From Symbiodinium natans (lineage: Eukaryota; Sar; Dinophyceae; Suessiales; Symbiodiniaceae), in assembly GCA_905221605.1 (NCBI GenBank), contig CAJNDS010000424.1:872978-936977 (forward strand): 64,000 nt of DNA. The letters run 5' to 3'. The notes under the pieces were generated by a model. It was given only the letters and a program-made list of their open reading frames with translations, was not told the DNA's origin and ran no database searches. Shown piece by piece: positions 52,328-62,525 of this stretch. Position 1 is the first letter of the stretch. Each line of letters starts with the position of its first letter. The position numbers and the translations under genes were made by a program.

Positions 52328-53037
52328 TTTCGAGTTCTAGCGCTTTCGGGTTGAGCTACTTCTTCGCGTCTTCGGGTAACCCAAGGGTTGCAGTTAATGA
52401 ACATCGGTTGCGGACATCCACATGTAGAGGGCGGAGAGACTTCCTCCAGAAAGAGCCAGTACGTGAGGTTAATGTCAGGCATGTCCTGTTTTGCACCACT
52501 TCGTTTTGTGATGAAAATCCTGCAGCTTCTCGTGTTTTATCGTTGCTGCTTGAAGTAGTGAGTAGCGGGGATGCCCCTTTCCACTTCAAGAACTCAGAAA
52601 GTCTGCAGATTGGCAACCTAAACCCTCTTGACCTACAGTTTGCAATTAACTGCCCTTAATTAGTAGGTATGACATAAAACGGCTCCCAGGTAGTAATTGG
52701 TAGGTATGACATAAAAAGGCTCACAGGCAGTCCCTATCACACTGCACAGCGAAGGCAAGGCTGTGAACCGTAAACACCAAGACACCAAAAAAACCCTGAC
52801 ACCATCCCAACCCGATAGCCTTAAGACCCGAAAACCCCAAAAAACTCCAGAGCCCTTTAACTAGCTTGAAACCCCAAAAAACTCTCAACCCGAAACCCTA
52901 AGCCCGCAAACCCTAAACCCTAAACCCTAAACCCCAAACCCCATAAACACTAAACCCGTACGTAAGGCACCCAAAACCCGCCAGGCGGGGAGGAGGTCGA
53001 GACTTCCGCTAGCCGAGCCCTTGGGTTTGGGGTTTAG
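52328..53037. other. Stretch with overlapping opposite-strand frames, no supported gene
   Basis: Frames at 52351-52659 (plus) and 52356-52616 (minus) are both open for about 90-100 codons, but neither has a recognisable motif. CCCTAAA units at 52905-52960. Confidence 0.3.
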
Positions 53038-53166
53038 GGCCGGCTAAGGGTTTAGGGTTTAGGGTTTAGGGTTTAGGGTTTAGGGTTTAGGGTTTAGGGT
53101 TTAGGGTTTAGGGTTTAGGGTTTAGGGTTTAGGGTTTAGGGTTTAGGGTTTAGGGTTTAGGGTTGG
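53038..53166 (+). repeat. Telomere-like array (TTTAGGG)n
   Basis: About 18 perfect units; a G-run of about 30 follows at 53241-53268. Confidence 0.97.
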
Positions 53167-53239
53167 GGGTTTAAGGCCGGTTGGGGGGTGGGACTCCGTC
53201 CGTGAGGGCTTGCGGGGTGATTCTTGTTTTTGTTTTGGT

Positions 53240-53271
<32 letters not shown>

Positions 53272-53799
53272 GGGTTGCAGGTTTGGGGTTTTCAGGGTTT
53301 GGAGGGTTTAGAGAGGGTTTGGAGGGGTTAGAGTTCGCAGGGTTTTGAGGGTTTCGGCCTCAAAGGGCTTGAGGGAGCAGAATGCGCCCAGACCAGACGT
53401 GGAGAAGCTCTTGTGCGGCGTCTTGTTGTTAGTGTGATTGTTTGGTTGGTAAACCCTAAACCCTAAAGTCCTAAACGTGTTTTGTTGGTCTCCCTGTGGC
53501 AGCTTGGCGTTTTGTTGCGTCGACTGGCAAGCCGCCAGTCATTGTTCCCAAAACCGTATAGCCCCGACTCCGTGCCAGCCCCAAACCCCTAAGCAAAAGA
53601 TAGCCTCAAACTCTAAGATTCCCGAACCTTCAACACTGAACCCTGAAGTAAACCCTAGGATTCCTGAACCCTCAACACCTGAACACAGTTGTTAGGGTAC
53701 ATGTTCCCTGACTATGGGCCCCTAATTGGGGAACCTTCATATGTTGCTTACCCTGCAACCCCAGGGTCCATATTCAGGGGACCGTTGAAACCCACAAAC

Positions 53800-53900
53800 T
53801 TGGGATATTCCCGCTTATACTAACAGTGCTTAATAGGAAATATAATCGGGGGTACGATCATCCCTACTAAGGACTGTTGGTATAAGGGGGAAAATCCCAA
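53800..53900 (+). mobile_element. MITE, family C, abutting a telomere-like array
   Basis: TIRs TTGGGATATTCCCGCTTATA and (right end) TATAAGGGGGAAAATCCCAA, as in the copy at 18023. The right flank is CCCTAAAC of an array; the left flank is CCACAAAC, so the octamer duplication is imperfect (6 of 8). Confidence 0.75.
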
Positions 53901-54002
53901 CCCTAAACCCTAAACCCTAAACCCTAAATCCTAAACCCTAAATCCTAAATCCTAAACCCTATACCCTAAACCCTAAACCCTAAACCCTAAACCCTAACCC
54001 CT
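53901..54002 (-). repeat. Telomere-like array (CCCTAAA)n with CCTAAAT variants
   Basis: Begins exactly at the MITE edge. Confidence 0.93.
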
Positions 54003-54055
54003 GGCATGAACCCTTTAGCCTTTAGAGTCCCCAAAAGCTGAACTTCATGTTCCAG

Positions 54056-54105
54056 GTGGCGCCAAGCGTAGGCGCAAAGGTGCCACGGGAGGCTGGCGAA
54101 GCTGG
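54056..54105 (+). CDS. Exon-like island, unknown
   Basis: After TGTTCCAG the frame reads VAPSVGAKVPREAGEA and ends GCTGG|GTTTAGGG at the start of a TTTAGGG array (54106-54186). CCCTAAA array upstream. Only 50 bp, so weak alone. Confidence 0.3.
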
Positions 54106-54216
54106 GTTTAGGGTTTAGGGTTTAGGGTTTAGGGTTTAGGGTTTAGGGTTTAGGGTTTAGGGTTTAGGGTTTAGGGTTTAGGGTTTGTCGGGTTTTTATG
54201 CGGGTTTCCGATACTG

Positions 54217-54252
<36 letters not shown>

Positions 54253-54483
54253 CGGGGGGTACGCCTTGTTTCGGGGTTCCCAAGATACTCGGGTCCTCTA
54301 TTGACTTGCCCAGATGGGGTTTAGGGTTTGCGGGGTCTGGTCCTGTTTAAATTTTTTTGGGCGCGGGAATGTAGAGGGGATGCTTCACTATGGCGTCAGG
54401 ATTCAGATAGCCAGAGGCTGTGTTCCCAAAGTTCACATGTAAAGCAGCACAAGAGCTGATAGTTTCAGGCTCTTTCTGCACAT
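54106..54483 (+). repeat. TTTAGGG array and long G-run
   Basis: About 11 heptamers to 54186, then a G-run of about 34 at 54219-54251, then unique sequence. Confidence 0.9.
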
Positions 54484-54561
54484 GTAAACCCTAACCCTAA
54501 ACCCTAAACCCTAAACCCTAAACCCTAAACCCTAAACCCTAAACCCTAAACCCTAAACCCT
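54484..54561 (-). repeat. Telomere-like array (CCCTAAA)n
   Basis: About 11 units. A short frame after CCTCAG (ALMQQPIDVRASRTSRE) follows at 54562-54615. Confidence 0.95.
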
Positions 54562-54745
54562 CAGCGCTCATGCAGCAGCCCATTGATGTACGCGCCTCTC
54601 GGACTTCCAGAGAGTAGTTCTTTGGGGACCAAATGAAGCCTAACATTGGGACCATATACCCTATACTACTATAATCCCTATTGAGGCATTTGAACCATAA
54701 ACCTTTTTTAGGGTTCACTTAGTCCTTAAGGTAGAGTAGGGCAAC

Positions 54746-55704
54746 ATGTCGGTGTGGCTGCCACGGGGTGTGCGGATTCCATCATCAGGACAGCAGCCGC
54801 ATTCTCGCTTGCATGGCAGACCTCGGAATCAGGGGAGGCCAATCGTCATGCGACGTGCACGCGTTGTCGAAGTTGGCAGCCGGGTTTTGAAGTTCCTGGC
54901 CGGAGCCCGCATAGCAGCAGGTTTTCGTCACACGTGTGTGGTGAACACGCGCGGCCAGCTTGTCTGCTTTGGGTGGAACGAGTATGGGCAGTGCAACGTA
55001 CCTCCCAACCTGAGTCCGGTTGTGGCAGTGGCTGCAGGCATACCTGTGCTCTGACTGTTGATGGTCAGCTTGTGGCTTTTGGCAGCAACTCACGAGGCCA
55101 ATGCAGGGTGCCTGAGAACCTTGGCCCGGTCGAGTCCATAGCAGCAGGAGGTCATCACACCTGCGCCCTGCTGCCGAAACTTGTTTGCTTCGGTTTCAAC
55201 AACCATGGTCAGTGTGATGTGCCATCGGATCTGGGCCCAGTTGTTGCTGTTGCAGCAGGGTATTATTACACGTGCGCCATGCAAGCCAACGGGCACCTCG
55301 TTTGCTTCGGGTCCGATAAGGTTTCCGTGCCTCCAGATCTTGGTCCAGTGGTTTCAGTGGCAGCAGGTGATGCACACATCTGTGCCATAAAGGCGGATGG
55401 CCAACTAGTTTGCTTTTCTTCTTCGCCGAATCCTAACCTTTTCAATGAAGTTGATGTGCCTCCGGATCTGGGTCCAGTTGTGGCTGTGGCAGCAGGAGAC
55501 TCGCACAATTGCGCTGTTCAGGCAGACGGCCGGCTCCTTTGCTTCGGATATAATTATTCTGGCCAGTGCACCGTGCCTGCAGATTTAGATGCAGTTGCCG
55601 CCGTCGCAGCAGGAAATTCGCACACCTCTGTTTTGCTGGCCGATGGCTCACTGGCTTGCTTTGGCGCGACTAGAGACGGCCAGTGCGACATTCCAGCGTC
55701 ATAG
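54746..55704 (+). pseudogene. RCC1-like repeat protein, frameshifted
   Basis: The ATG at 54746 opens a frame with ARIAAGFRHTCVVNTRGQLV, then CFGWNEYGQCNVP. At about 55040 (GCAGGC|ATACCTGTGCT) the reading frame shifts: about four bases of the usual GCAGGN-NNN-CAT are missing. Coding resumes in another frame as HTCALTVDGQLVAFGSNSRG and continues through five more units to CDIPAS and a stop. Units are about 39 residues with VVAVAAG-xHTCAV-ADGQLV-CFG-N--GQC-VP--L, the RCC1-type blade. Such proteins form beta-propellers and often act as exchange factors or scaffolds. Two further units have lost residues in frame (HTCALLPKLVCFG; CFGSDKVSVPP). A sequencing error at 55040 is the alternative to a true pseudogene. 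Confidence 0.72.
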
Positions 55705-55733
55705 CAGAAGCATGCCCACCCGTGTCTACATGT

Positions 55734-55834
55734 GGGAGTTTGCGAAAAAGAAGGGACGCCTTAAATAGACACCCAAAGAAGGATTCCTTTCTAATCAGGA
55801 CGCCAATAAGGTACCCCTAATTTCGGAAATCCCC
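55734..55834 (+). mobile_element. MITE-like element, family A
   Basis: GGGAGTTTGCGAAAAAGAAG ... CCTAATTTCGGAAATCCCC, 30 bp after the RCC1-like stop. Flanked by ATGT on both sides. Confidence 0.7.
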
Positions 55835-57002
55835 ATGTACATCAGACAAGGTAAACAAGGGAAATCAGGATCCCAGAGGGACTCTGAACCCAATGCCCGA
55901 TAAGCCCTAAACCCTCCTAAACCCTAAACCCTAAACCCTAAACCCTAAACCCTAAACCCTAAACCCTGCCTTGACCTTATCCTCAGCTGGGATGGTAGCG
56001 TGTCGTAAAGGGCTGGGGGGCCCCGAACTGTATACAGTCCAAAGAATCTGTAGTGTCAGTGGATACCTTACCTCTTAATATCGCGGAGAGTTTAGGGTTT
56101 TGGATTTAGGACTAAGGGTTTGGGGTTTAGGGTTTAGGGTTAAGGTTTTCATCCTCTTGATTGACTTGAGCCGGTATGGCATCCATCAGCTCGGGTTTAG
56201 GGTCTAAGGAGTTTCGTGGCTTCCTCATCACTGCAACAGCTTCCATGAGCCACTGAAGTCATGAACTGCAAGCGCAGGGTGTAGGGTTTGGGGTTTAGGG
56301 CTTATAGGGCTTGACATACAAGATTTGTAAGGGGCATATGTGGTCCTTGATGTCTTTGGAGTTGTATTAAACCGTAGTAGGTTTCGCCTAGAGAATCTTA
56401 TTCTGCATCACCCTTGCAAAGTGTTCCTTAAAAAGGATACAGGGTTTAGGGTTCAGGGTTCAGGGTTCAGGGTTTAGGGTTATACAAGGTTTAGGGCTCA
56501 GGGTTTAGGGTTCAGGGGTTTGGGGCTTGAGGTTCAGGATTATCAAGGGATGAAGACTCGCAGCCCTATGGTTGCACCCCTAAAGGTTTCTTCTTAATGT
56601 ACTCCCCTTAATGTACTCCTAATATGGCCCCTCATATTCCCTTAGGGATCCTTACAAAGGAACCCCCAGAGATTTAGGGCTTCACGGCTCTGAGAGCAGG
56701 AACTTAACGGTGCGGCTTCGAATTTCGGATCCTGGTCCCGCTTCCTTCATGAAGACGACGTCCCTTCAAGCCATAGCCTCCCTTTGAGTCCTAATTAGAG
56801 TCGGGGGTTCAGGGTTTAGGGTTTGGGTTTGGGTTTAGGAGCGAATCACCAACAATCACTTCGAAAACTACGTTAGTACCTGCCCCGGGCCCTGGATACC
56901 CGTTCTAGCCAACACAGCCCCTGTATGACGCTTCTCGCCCTCATGAGCATCGGAATCCTGCGACGTAGCCTAAAACTGGCAATCTGGAGCAAACTACCCT
57001 CG
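55835..57002. other. Non-genic stretch
   Basis: CCCTAAA array at 55905-55967. A dispersed element at 56542-56665 resembles 14905-15005 (CCTAATATGG, GGGATCCTTACAAAGG). TTCAGGG units near 56440-56530. Confidence 0.45.
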
Positions 57003-57115
57003 CCTAAACCCTAAACCTAAACCTAAACCCTAAACCCTAAACCCTGAACCCTGAACCCTGAACCCTGAACCCTAAACCCTAAACCCTAAACCCTAAACCC
57101 TAAACCCTAAACCCC
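57003..57115 (-). repeat. Telomere-like array (CCCTAAA / CCCTGAA)n
   Basis: Contains five CCCTGAA units in a row between normal units. An open stretch follows after CCAG (APSTDVGPEKEGRRSPSSCH, about 57124-57215), then a TTTAGGG array. Confidence 0.95.
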
Positions 57116-57212
57116 AACTCCAGTGCCCCAAGTACCGATGTGGGCCCTGAAAAGGAGGGGCGCCGGAGCCCAAGCAGCTGCCACACAACCTACTCACACC
57201 TAAGGCAGGAGT

Positions 57213-57289
57213 GGCTTAGGGTTTAGGGTTTAGGGTATAGGGTTTAGGGTTTAGGGTTTAGGGTTTAGGGTTTAGGGTTTAGGGTTTAG
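57213..57289 (+). repeat. Telomere-like array (TTTAGGG)n
   Basis: About ten units. Confidence 0.95.
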
Positions 57290-57581
57290 CAACGTCAGGG
57301 CTTCGAGCAGCTTAACCCTAAACCCCATTATCACACACCGACAAGAATCATGCCGGTTTGATCAACATCTTGTCAACGTTTTGACAAGGTTGGGGTTTGA
57401 GGTTTCGAGTGCAAGGAACTTAAACCCCAAGCCCGAGACCCTAAACCCTAAGTGAGGCCCACATGTTTGGAGCAACCCCCACAACTTGGGGCCTGGGGGC
57501 TGTTTCTTTTTTGGGGGTTTCTCAGCTCCGGACAGCCAATTCCACTGCTTGAGATCACTGGGTGGTTAGCCCTAAACTTTA

Positions 57582-57690
57582 AACCCTAAACCCCTAAACC
57601 CCTAAACCCCTAAACCCCTAAACCCCTAAACCCTAAATCCTAAACCCTAAACCCTAAACCCTAAACCCAAACCCCTAAACCCTAAACCTT
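57582..57690 (-). repeat. CCCCTAAA octamers then CCCTAAA heptamers
   Basis: Unit-length switch inside one array. Confidence 0.93.
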
Positions 57691-58167
57691 CTTCTGGGCC
57701 CTTTCTGGTAGCCGAAAGTAGCAGGAATAGACGAGAAGAGAGACCCCTGAAGGGCAACACAATCTACATGGTAGTTGATCAAAATGCTCGTTCCCCAAAT
57801 GTCTATGTTTCCCGTCCTTAGAAACTTTAAGAAGCTTGCCAGGGTTTAGGGTTTAGGGGTTTAGGGTTTAGGGACCTTGAGGTCAAACCCCAAACTTAGA
57901 CCCGCCCCAACTGTGTGGGAGATGCACCCTGCCACAAAGTGTCAGGGTTTTTTGGAGCCTTCAACAAAACCTCTGAGGCCCTAGCTCAACCCGAAACCCT
58001 ATAAACTAAGAAACCCTAGAAACCATAGAAAGTCCTTTACCCTCAACCCAAAAGTTCCTAAACATCCTAAGACCCCTAAACACCCTAAAGCACCCAAATA
58101 GCCCTTAAAGCCCTAAAACCTAAGCGCTGAACCTCATAACTCCCCAAGCTCTGGGTGCACATCAAGC

Positions 58168-58350
58168 CTACTATTTGCTTAAGAACGCCAAAAGAACAGA
58201 AATAAATAGTAATCCCTATATATGACCCTCAATAAGGGATAATATATATATATATATATTACCCTCAAGAAGGAATAATATATATATATATATATATTAC
58301 CCTCAATAAGGAATAATATTTTTTTTCGGGGCTCTTAAGCAATTAGTAGA
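58168..58350. mobile_element. MITE, family E, expanded by an internal AT tandem repeat
   Basis: Ends CTACTATTTGCTTAAGA and TCTTAAGCAATTAGTAG pair. Inside are three copies of an approximately 40-bp unit (ATTACCCTCAATAAGGAATA plus TATATA). The shorter copy at 42105 lacks this expansion. Confidence 0.72.
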
Positions 58351-59224
58351 AGCTGCCAGGCTACGAGGCCGCCTCTCTACTTCGTGCCGGAGGCTCCACC
58401 GAAATGTTTAGAGCTCTTCGAGGGGAAACTAGGGTTTAGGGTTTAGGGCTAGGGTTTAGGGTTTCGGGTTTAGGGTTTAGGGTGTGGGGCGTATATTCTG
58501 TAAGCTACTGTAAGTGGCAGTGGAAATGAGGGCTTGCTTGGGGCTTCTATAATCGTTTCCCCCTTTTATTAAATGGACCCCTCATGATAAAAACACTTTC
58601 CGGAAAATCCTGCCGAAACCAACCCCGCCTTAAAAACCCTATTCCGAATTAGGGGGGGGTTCAGGCCTCCAAGAAACCCCTCAACACCAATAAAACCCTC
58701 AGAGGGTTTAGGCTTGGGGGTCTCTCTTTCAGTTTACACCACGCTTACTTAAGTTGATTACTTGAGTAACCCTGAAGTCTAATGAATTATGACATTTCGA
58801 TAAGAATACCCCCTAATGATAAAAACACTTTTCGAATTTTTAAAGGGGGAGGGGGGGGGGCCGGTTAATATTAGGGGGATGGGATTAATCGTGATAGTCC
58901 TATTTTGAGATGGAGCCTAGAACTTTGGGATCTGTGTTAAGATCCAAGTTTTAGGAAACATGTCCATGTTGGTCTAGTCCTCCCTTTCATTCTCAGCATG
59001 CCTTTCATGTCGGTGGTATCGATGGCAGAGGTACCACCTGTTCCAAAACTGCCTAAGACTTGCGAGCTTGATAAACCTTCCCCTAAACCCTAAACCCTAA
59101 ACCCTAAACCCTAAACATGAGAACCACCAGGCATGACATGCTTGACAGGTCGCGCCTCAGATACGGTCGCCAGGGTTCCAATGCATTCGCCACGAGCCCT
59201 GTGCCAGATCTAACCCTAAACTCG
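58351..59224. other. Non-genic stretch
   Basis: TTTAGGG units at 58434-58490. CCCC-TGATAAAAACACTTT occurs twice (58571 and 58806), part of an undefined repeat. CCCTAAA at 59085-59116. Confidence 0.45.
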
Positions 59225-59331
59225 GCAGGCCCCTGGGATGTTTTGTATTTTACCTTGTGAGGTGTTTTAATGAGGTTTACGCGGATCATGTTCAAGAATA
59301 TTTTTTCAGAAGGTGTTCAGGGCCAACCTAG
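59225..59331 (+). mobile_element. Introner-like element, family 1, GC-AG ends
   Basis: 107 bp from GCAGGCCCCTGGGATGTTTT to CAGGGCCAACCTAG, the same 3' end as the copy at 38643. The donor is GC, a class accepted in dinoflagellate introns. Confidence 0.6.
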
Positions 59332-60711
59332 TAAACCCTCAACCCTAAACCCTAAACCCTCAACCCTAAAGCCCTCAGATGGCAGCCAGGACGTGATCGC
59401 GCAGTCACAAACAGACCCGCAGATGTTGGTTCAGTGGCTCTTCACCAACGCATCAGACTCAGCTCTGTTTAGGCTTTAGGGTTTAGGGTTTAGGGTTTAG
59501 GGTTTAGGGTCTAGGGTCTAGGGTCTAGGGTTTAGGGTTTAGGGTGTAGAGGGCAGGCCCTTGGAATTGTTTGAAGTTTAGGCTTCATGGCCTTAGGGTT
59601 CAGGGATGAAATATGCTCCATGGAAACCTATCTACCCTTGGACAGGGAAATGCACCCAAAATGGAGCTGCATGCGGTTTATGGCGTTTGGGCTTGTTCGG
59701 GCTGCTTGCATTTAGAGCCTATAATATGGAAGAGGCAGCTGCCATACTTGCTGTATCCTGTATTTTTCCTGAACCCTAAACCCTAAACCCTAAACCCTAA
59801 ACCCTAAACCCTAAACCCTAAACCCTAAAGGATTTAAGGTTTTGGCTTTGGCTTGTTCTGGCCTTGGGCTCGAACTTCTGGGAGCTCCTATGGCTTCCGG
59901 ATCCTTTTCTTGGGTTCCAGGGTTCCAGGGTTCCAGGGTTTAGGGTTTAGGGTTTAGGGTTTGGTTTAGGGTTCAGGGCTTCTTCCTCACCATCCAGTTA
60001 CACCAAATCACCAAATCACGAAAACTCCAAAAAACTCTCATTCACACGGTGATACAGGCTTAATCTTCTTGGGGTACTTGGTGAAAAAAATCTGGCCACC
60101 CTCAGTTCGAAGCCCTGTACGACCCTGAGCCCTAGGAGGGTGCAAGTAAGTTTGAAACCTTGAACAATTTCAAAGCCCTTATCCCCTAAACCCCTAAACC
60201 TTGAACCCCAAGCTCTGAACCCCTAAAGCCTAAACCCTGAACCCTAAACCCTAAACAAGACAAGCTGAAACTCACAAGGCACCGCGCTACTACGGCGACG
60301 CACCCCGGCTCGCATTGGCAGCCCTAGCGGACCCACCCCAAACCCTAAACCCTAAACCCTGAACCCTAAAGAGGTCGTTACCCCTATTCCTTTCTCTTGG
60401 GAATTCGTGAAGCTAGCAACTTTCTATCGCCCTGCCCTTTGGAGGTTGTTTGGGGTACCTACTTCCCGCAATCCTTACCTTTTGCACCACGAAGTTTTAT
60501 TTAGGGCTATGGATCTCCTATAGCACCCTAAACTTTGTCATAGTTGGGTAACATTTTACATGTTTAAGGGTACTTAAGCCCAATAGAGAATCAACATTTG
60601 GATTTTTAATACTATCCCAACCATGAACTAGTAAAGATGAAAGGTTTTCGGGTTTAGAGGGTTTAGGGTGCTGCCGCCGACCGCAGAGCTACTTGCTGCG
60701 GCAGGGCTTGC

Positions 60712-60747
<36 letters not shown>

Positions 60748-61109
60748 GGAACATCTTCCTTCTGTTGGAAGTTTTGGCGAACCCGGTATTCCCAAACTCC
60801 TAGACCTAGCAGTAGCCCGAAATCCTAAACCCTAAGAACCCAAAGCCCTAATCCCTAAAACCTTTCTGGTACATACGCTGGAAAAAACGCACGACATCCC
60901 CAAACCCCTAAACCCGATACTAACCCCAAACGAAACGGCCTTCACCAGTAGCCTTAAACCCTAAACCCCCAAACCAGTAGCCTTAAACCCTTTTCTAAGC
61001 CCCAGAGCAATAGCCGCAGCCTTATACCCCTGAACCCGAAACCTTTGGTTCGCAATCGGTTAGGCTGACTGTTGGGATGTTTTGTATTTATCCTGGGTTT
61101 ATAGGGGGG
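59332..61109. other. Arrays and unique sequence
   Basis: TTTAGGG array at 59466-59545, CCCTAAA array at 59769-59830, TTCCAGGG units near 59920. A possible exon at 60271-60335 after CACAAG (APRYYGDAPRLALAALADPP) lies between CCCTAAA units. TATATA tract at 60711-60747. Confidence 0.4.
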
Positions 61110-61211
61110 CGGTTTGCGAAAATAGGGGACCCCTGATTTAGTCCCCAAATAGTAGGATTCCATTAGTAAGGACCCCAATATAATAAGGTACCCCTGATTT
61201 CGGAAACCCCC
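61110..61211 (+). mobile_element. MITE-like element, family A
   Basis: CGGTTTGCGAAAATAGGGGA ... CCCTGATTTCGGAAACCCCC: the clearest inverted ends of the family. Middle AAATAGTAGGATTCC shared with other copies. Confidence 0.75.
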
Positions 61212-61237
61212 TTTTATAAATGCTTTTCACAGGGTTC

Positions 61238-61287
61238 AACCCTAAACCCTAAACCCTAAACCCTAAACCCTAAACCCTAAACCCTAA
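61238..61287 (-). repeat. Telomere-like array (CCCTAAA)7
   Basis: Seven units leading into the next island. Confidence 0.95.
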
Positions 61288-61329
61288 GGGTTGAAAGGCT
61301 GCCCCAGCAAGCTCCCGAGTCTCTCCCAG

Positions 61330-61406
61330 GTCACAGACCTCGCAGCCTTCGCCGGGGCCTTGTCTGAGGCGGACGCCTGGGGCCGCGCCCTTGGCTTCGC
61401 TTCTTG
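61330..61406 (+). CDS. Exon-like island, PPR-like
   Basis: After CTCTCCCAG the frame reads VTDLAAFAGALSEADAWGRA, LGFAS, then TGA. DLAAF.gALSea..WgrAL fits a PPR core. Upstream CCCTAAA and downstream TTTAGGG (from 61415). Either a last exon or one spliced earlier at a GC donor. Confidence 0.38.
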
Positions 61407-61411
61407 AGAGG

Positions 61412-61700
61412 GTGGGTTTAGGGTTTAGGGTTTAGGGTTTAGGGTTTAGGGTTTAGGGTTTAGGGTTTAGGGTTTAGGGTTTAGGGTTTAGGGTTTAGGG
61501 TTTAGGGTTTAGGGTTTAGGGCTTCGGGGTTTAGGTTTAGAGGATGTAAGTCTTAGGGTTTAGGGTTGCTTGTGGGGATGGGACTTCGGGTTTCGGGTTT
61601 CGGGTTGTAGGGCGTAGGGTTTAGGGTTTGGGGCTTAGGGTCTAGGTTTAGAGCTGAGCATTTAAGTTTTAGGGTTTAGGGCTGCTTCTGGGGATGGGAC
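61412..61700 (+). repeat. TTTAGGG array, clean then decayed
   Basis: About 15 clean units to 61520, then TTTCGGG/TTTAGGG variants in a duplicated block (GGGATGGGACTTCGGG occurs at 61577 and 61692). Confidence 0.93.
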
Positions 61701-61835
61701 TTCGGGTTATAGGGCTTAGGATCTAAGGTTTCGAGATAGGATTCGGGCTTAGGGCTTTGAATTTGCGGACATGCCGGTGGTTTCGGGGAGGGGATCAACA
61801 CGCGCATTTTGGCACAAGCAACTCCAAGGAAGATT

Positions 61836-61938
61836 GGGGTTTACGAGAATAGGGGAGCCCTAAAATAGACCCCCAAAGTGTAGGATCCCCTTACAATAAG
61901 GGCCCCAATGAGGTACCCCCCGAACATCGTAAACTTCG
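61836..61938 (+). mobile_element. MITE-like element, family A
   Basis: GGGGTTTACGAGAATAGGGG ... GAACATCGTAAACTTC, with the shared block GTGTAGGATCCCCTTA. Confidence 0.7.
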
Positions 61939-61945
61939 TAGTAGA

Positions 61946-62025
61946 GTAGGCGGGTAACCTTTCACCTTTTTGGGGGGGCATTCTAATCCCTATAAAGTCC
62001 CAAAGGTTAACCTTTAATTTGCCAG
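61946..62025 (+). mobile_element. Introner-like element, family 2
   Basis: 80 bp from GTAGGCGGGTAACCTTTCAC to AACCTTTAATTTGCCAG; the partner of 41467-41539. Confidence 0.55.
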
Positions 62026-62169
62026 GTTTCTCTGGACAACCAAGTAAATCTCCATATTTGGGAACCAGCAAGGCCTCCGAAGTGAGATCTGCCCTGCCAT
62101 ATCTGCCTTGGGAGGAGGAAATGTAGGATGTGTAGGACCACTGGGAATGCTGCGGGTGGGGAATGGGAC

Positions 62170-62525
62170 CCTGAACCCTAAACCCTAAACCCTAAACCCC
62201 TAAACCCTTAACCCTAAACCCTAAACCGAAAACCCTAAACCCTAAACCCCAAACCCCAAAACCCAAGCCCCAAACCCCAACCCCTAAACCCTAAACCCTA
62301 AACCCTAAACCCTAAACCCTAAACCCTAAACCCTAAACCCTAAACCCTAAACCCTAAACCCTAAACCCTAAACCCTAAACCCTAAACCCTAAACCCTAAA
62401 CCCTAAACCCTAAACCCTAAACCCTAAACCCTAAACCCTAAACCCTAAACCCTAAACCCTAAACCCTAAACCCTAAACCCTAAACCCTAAACCCTAAACC
62501 CTAAACCCTAAACCCTAAACCCTAA
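62170..62525 (-). repeat. Longest clean CCCTAAA array
   Basis: From about 62280 to 62525 it is some 35 perfect heptamers; variants lie at the left. An open stretch follows (AEVARALAAGRDGGRRPFET, 62526-62600). Confidence 0.97.

Noticed and set aside
53241-54252. Poly-G runs as regulatory elements
   Set aside because: Long mononucleotide runs are prone to sequencing and slippage errors; no surrounding gene signal supports a function.
62170-62525. True chromosome end
   Set aside because: The array is flanked by unique sequence on both sides and arrays of both orientations occur throughout, so these are interstitial.
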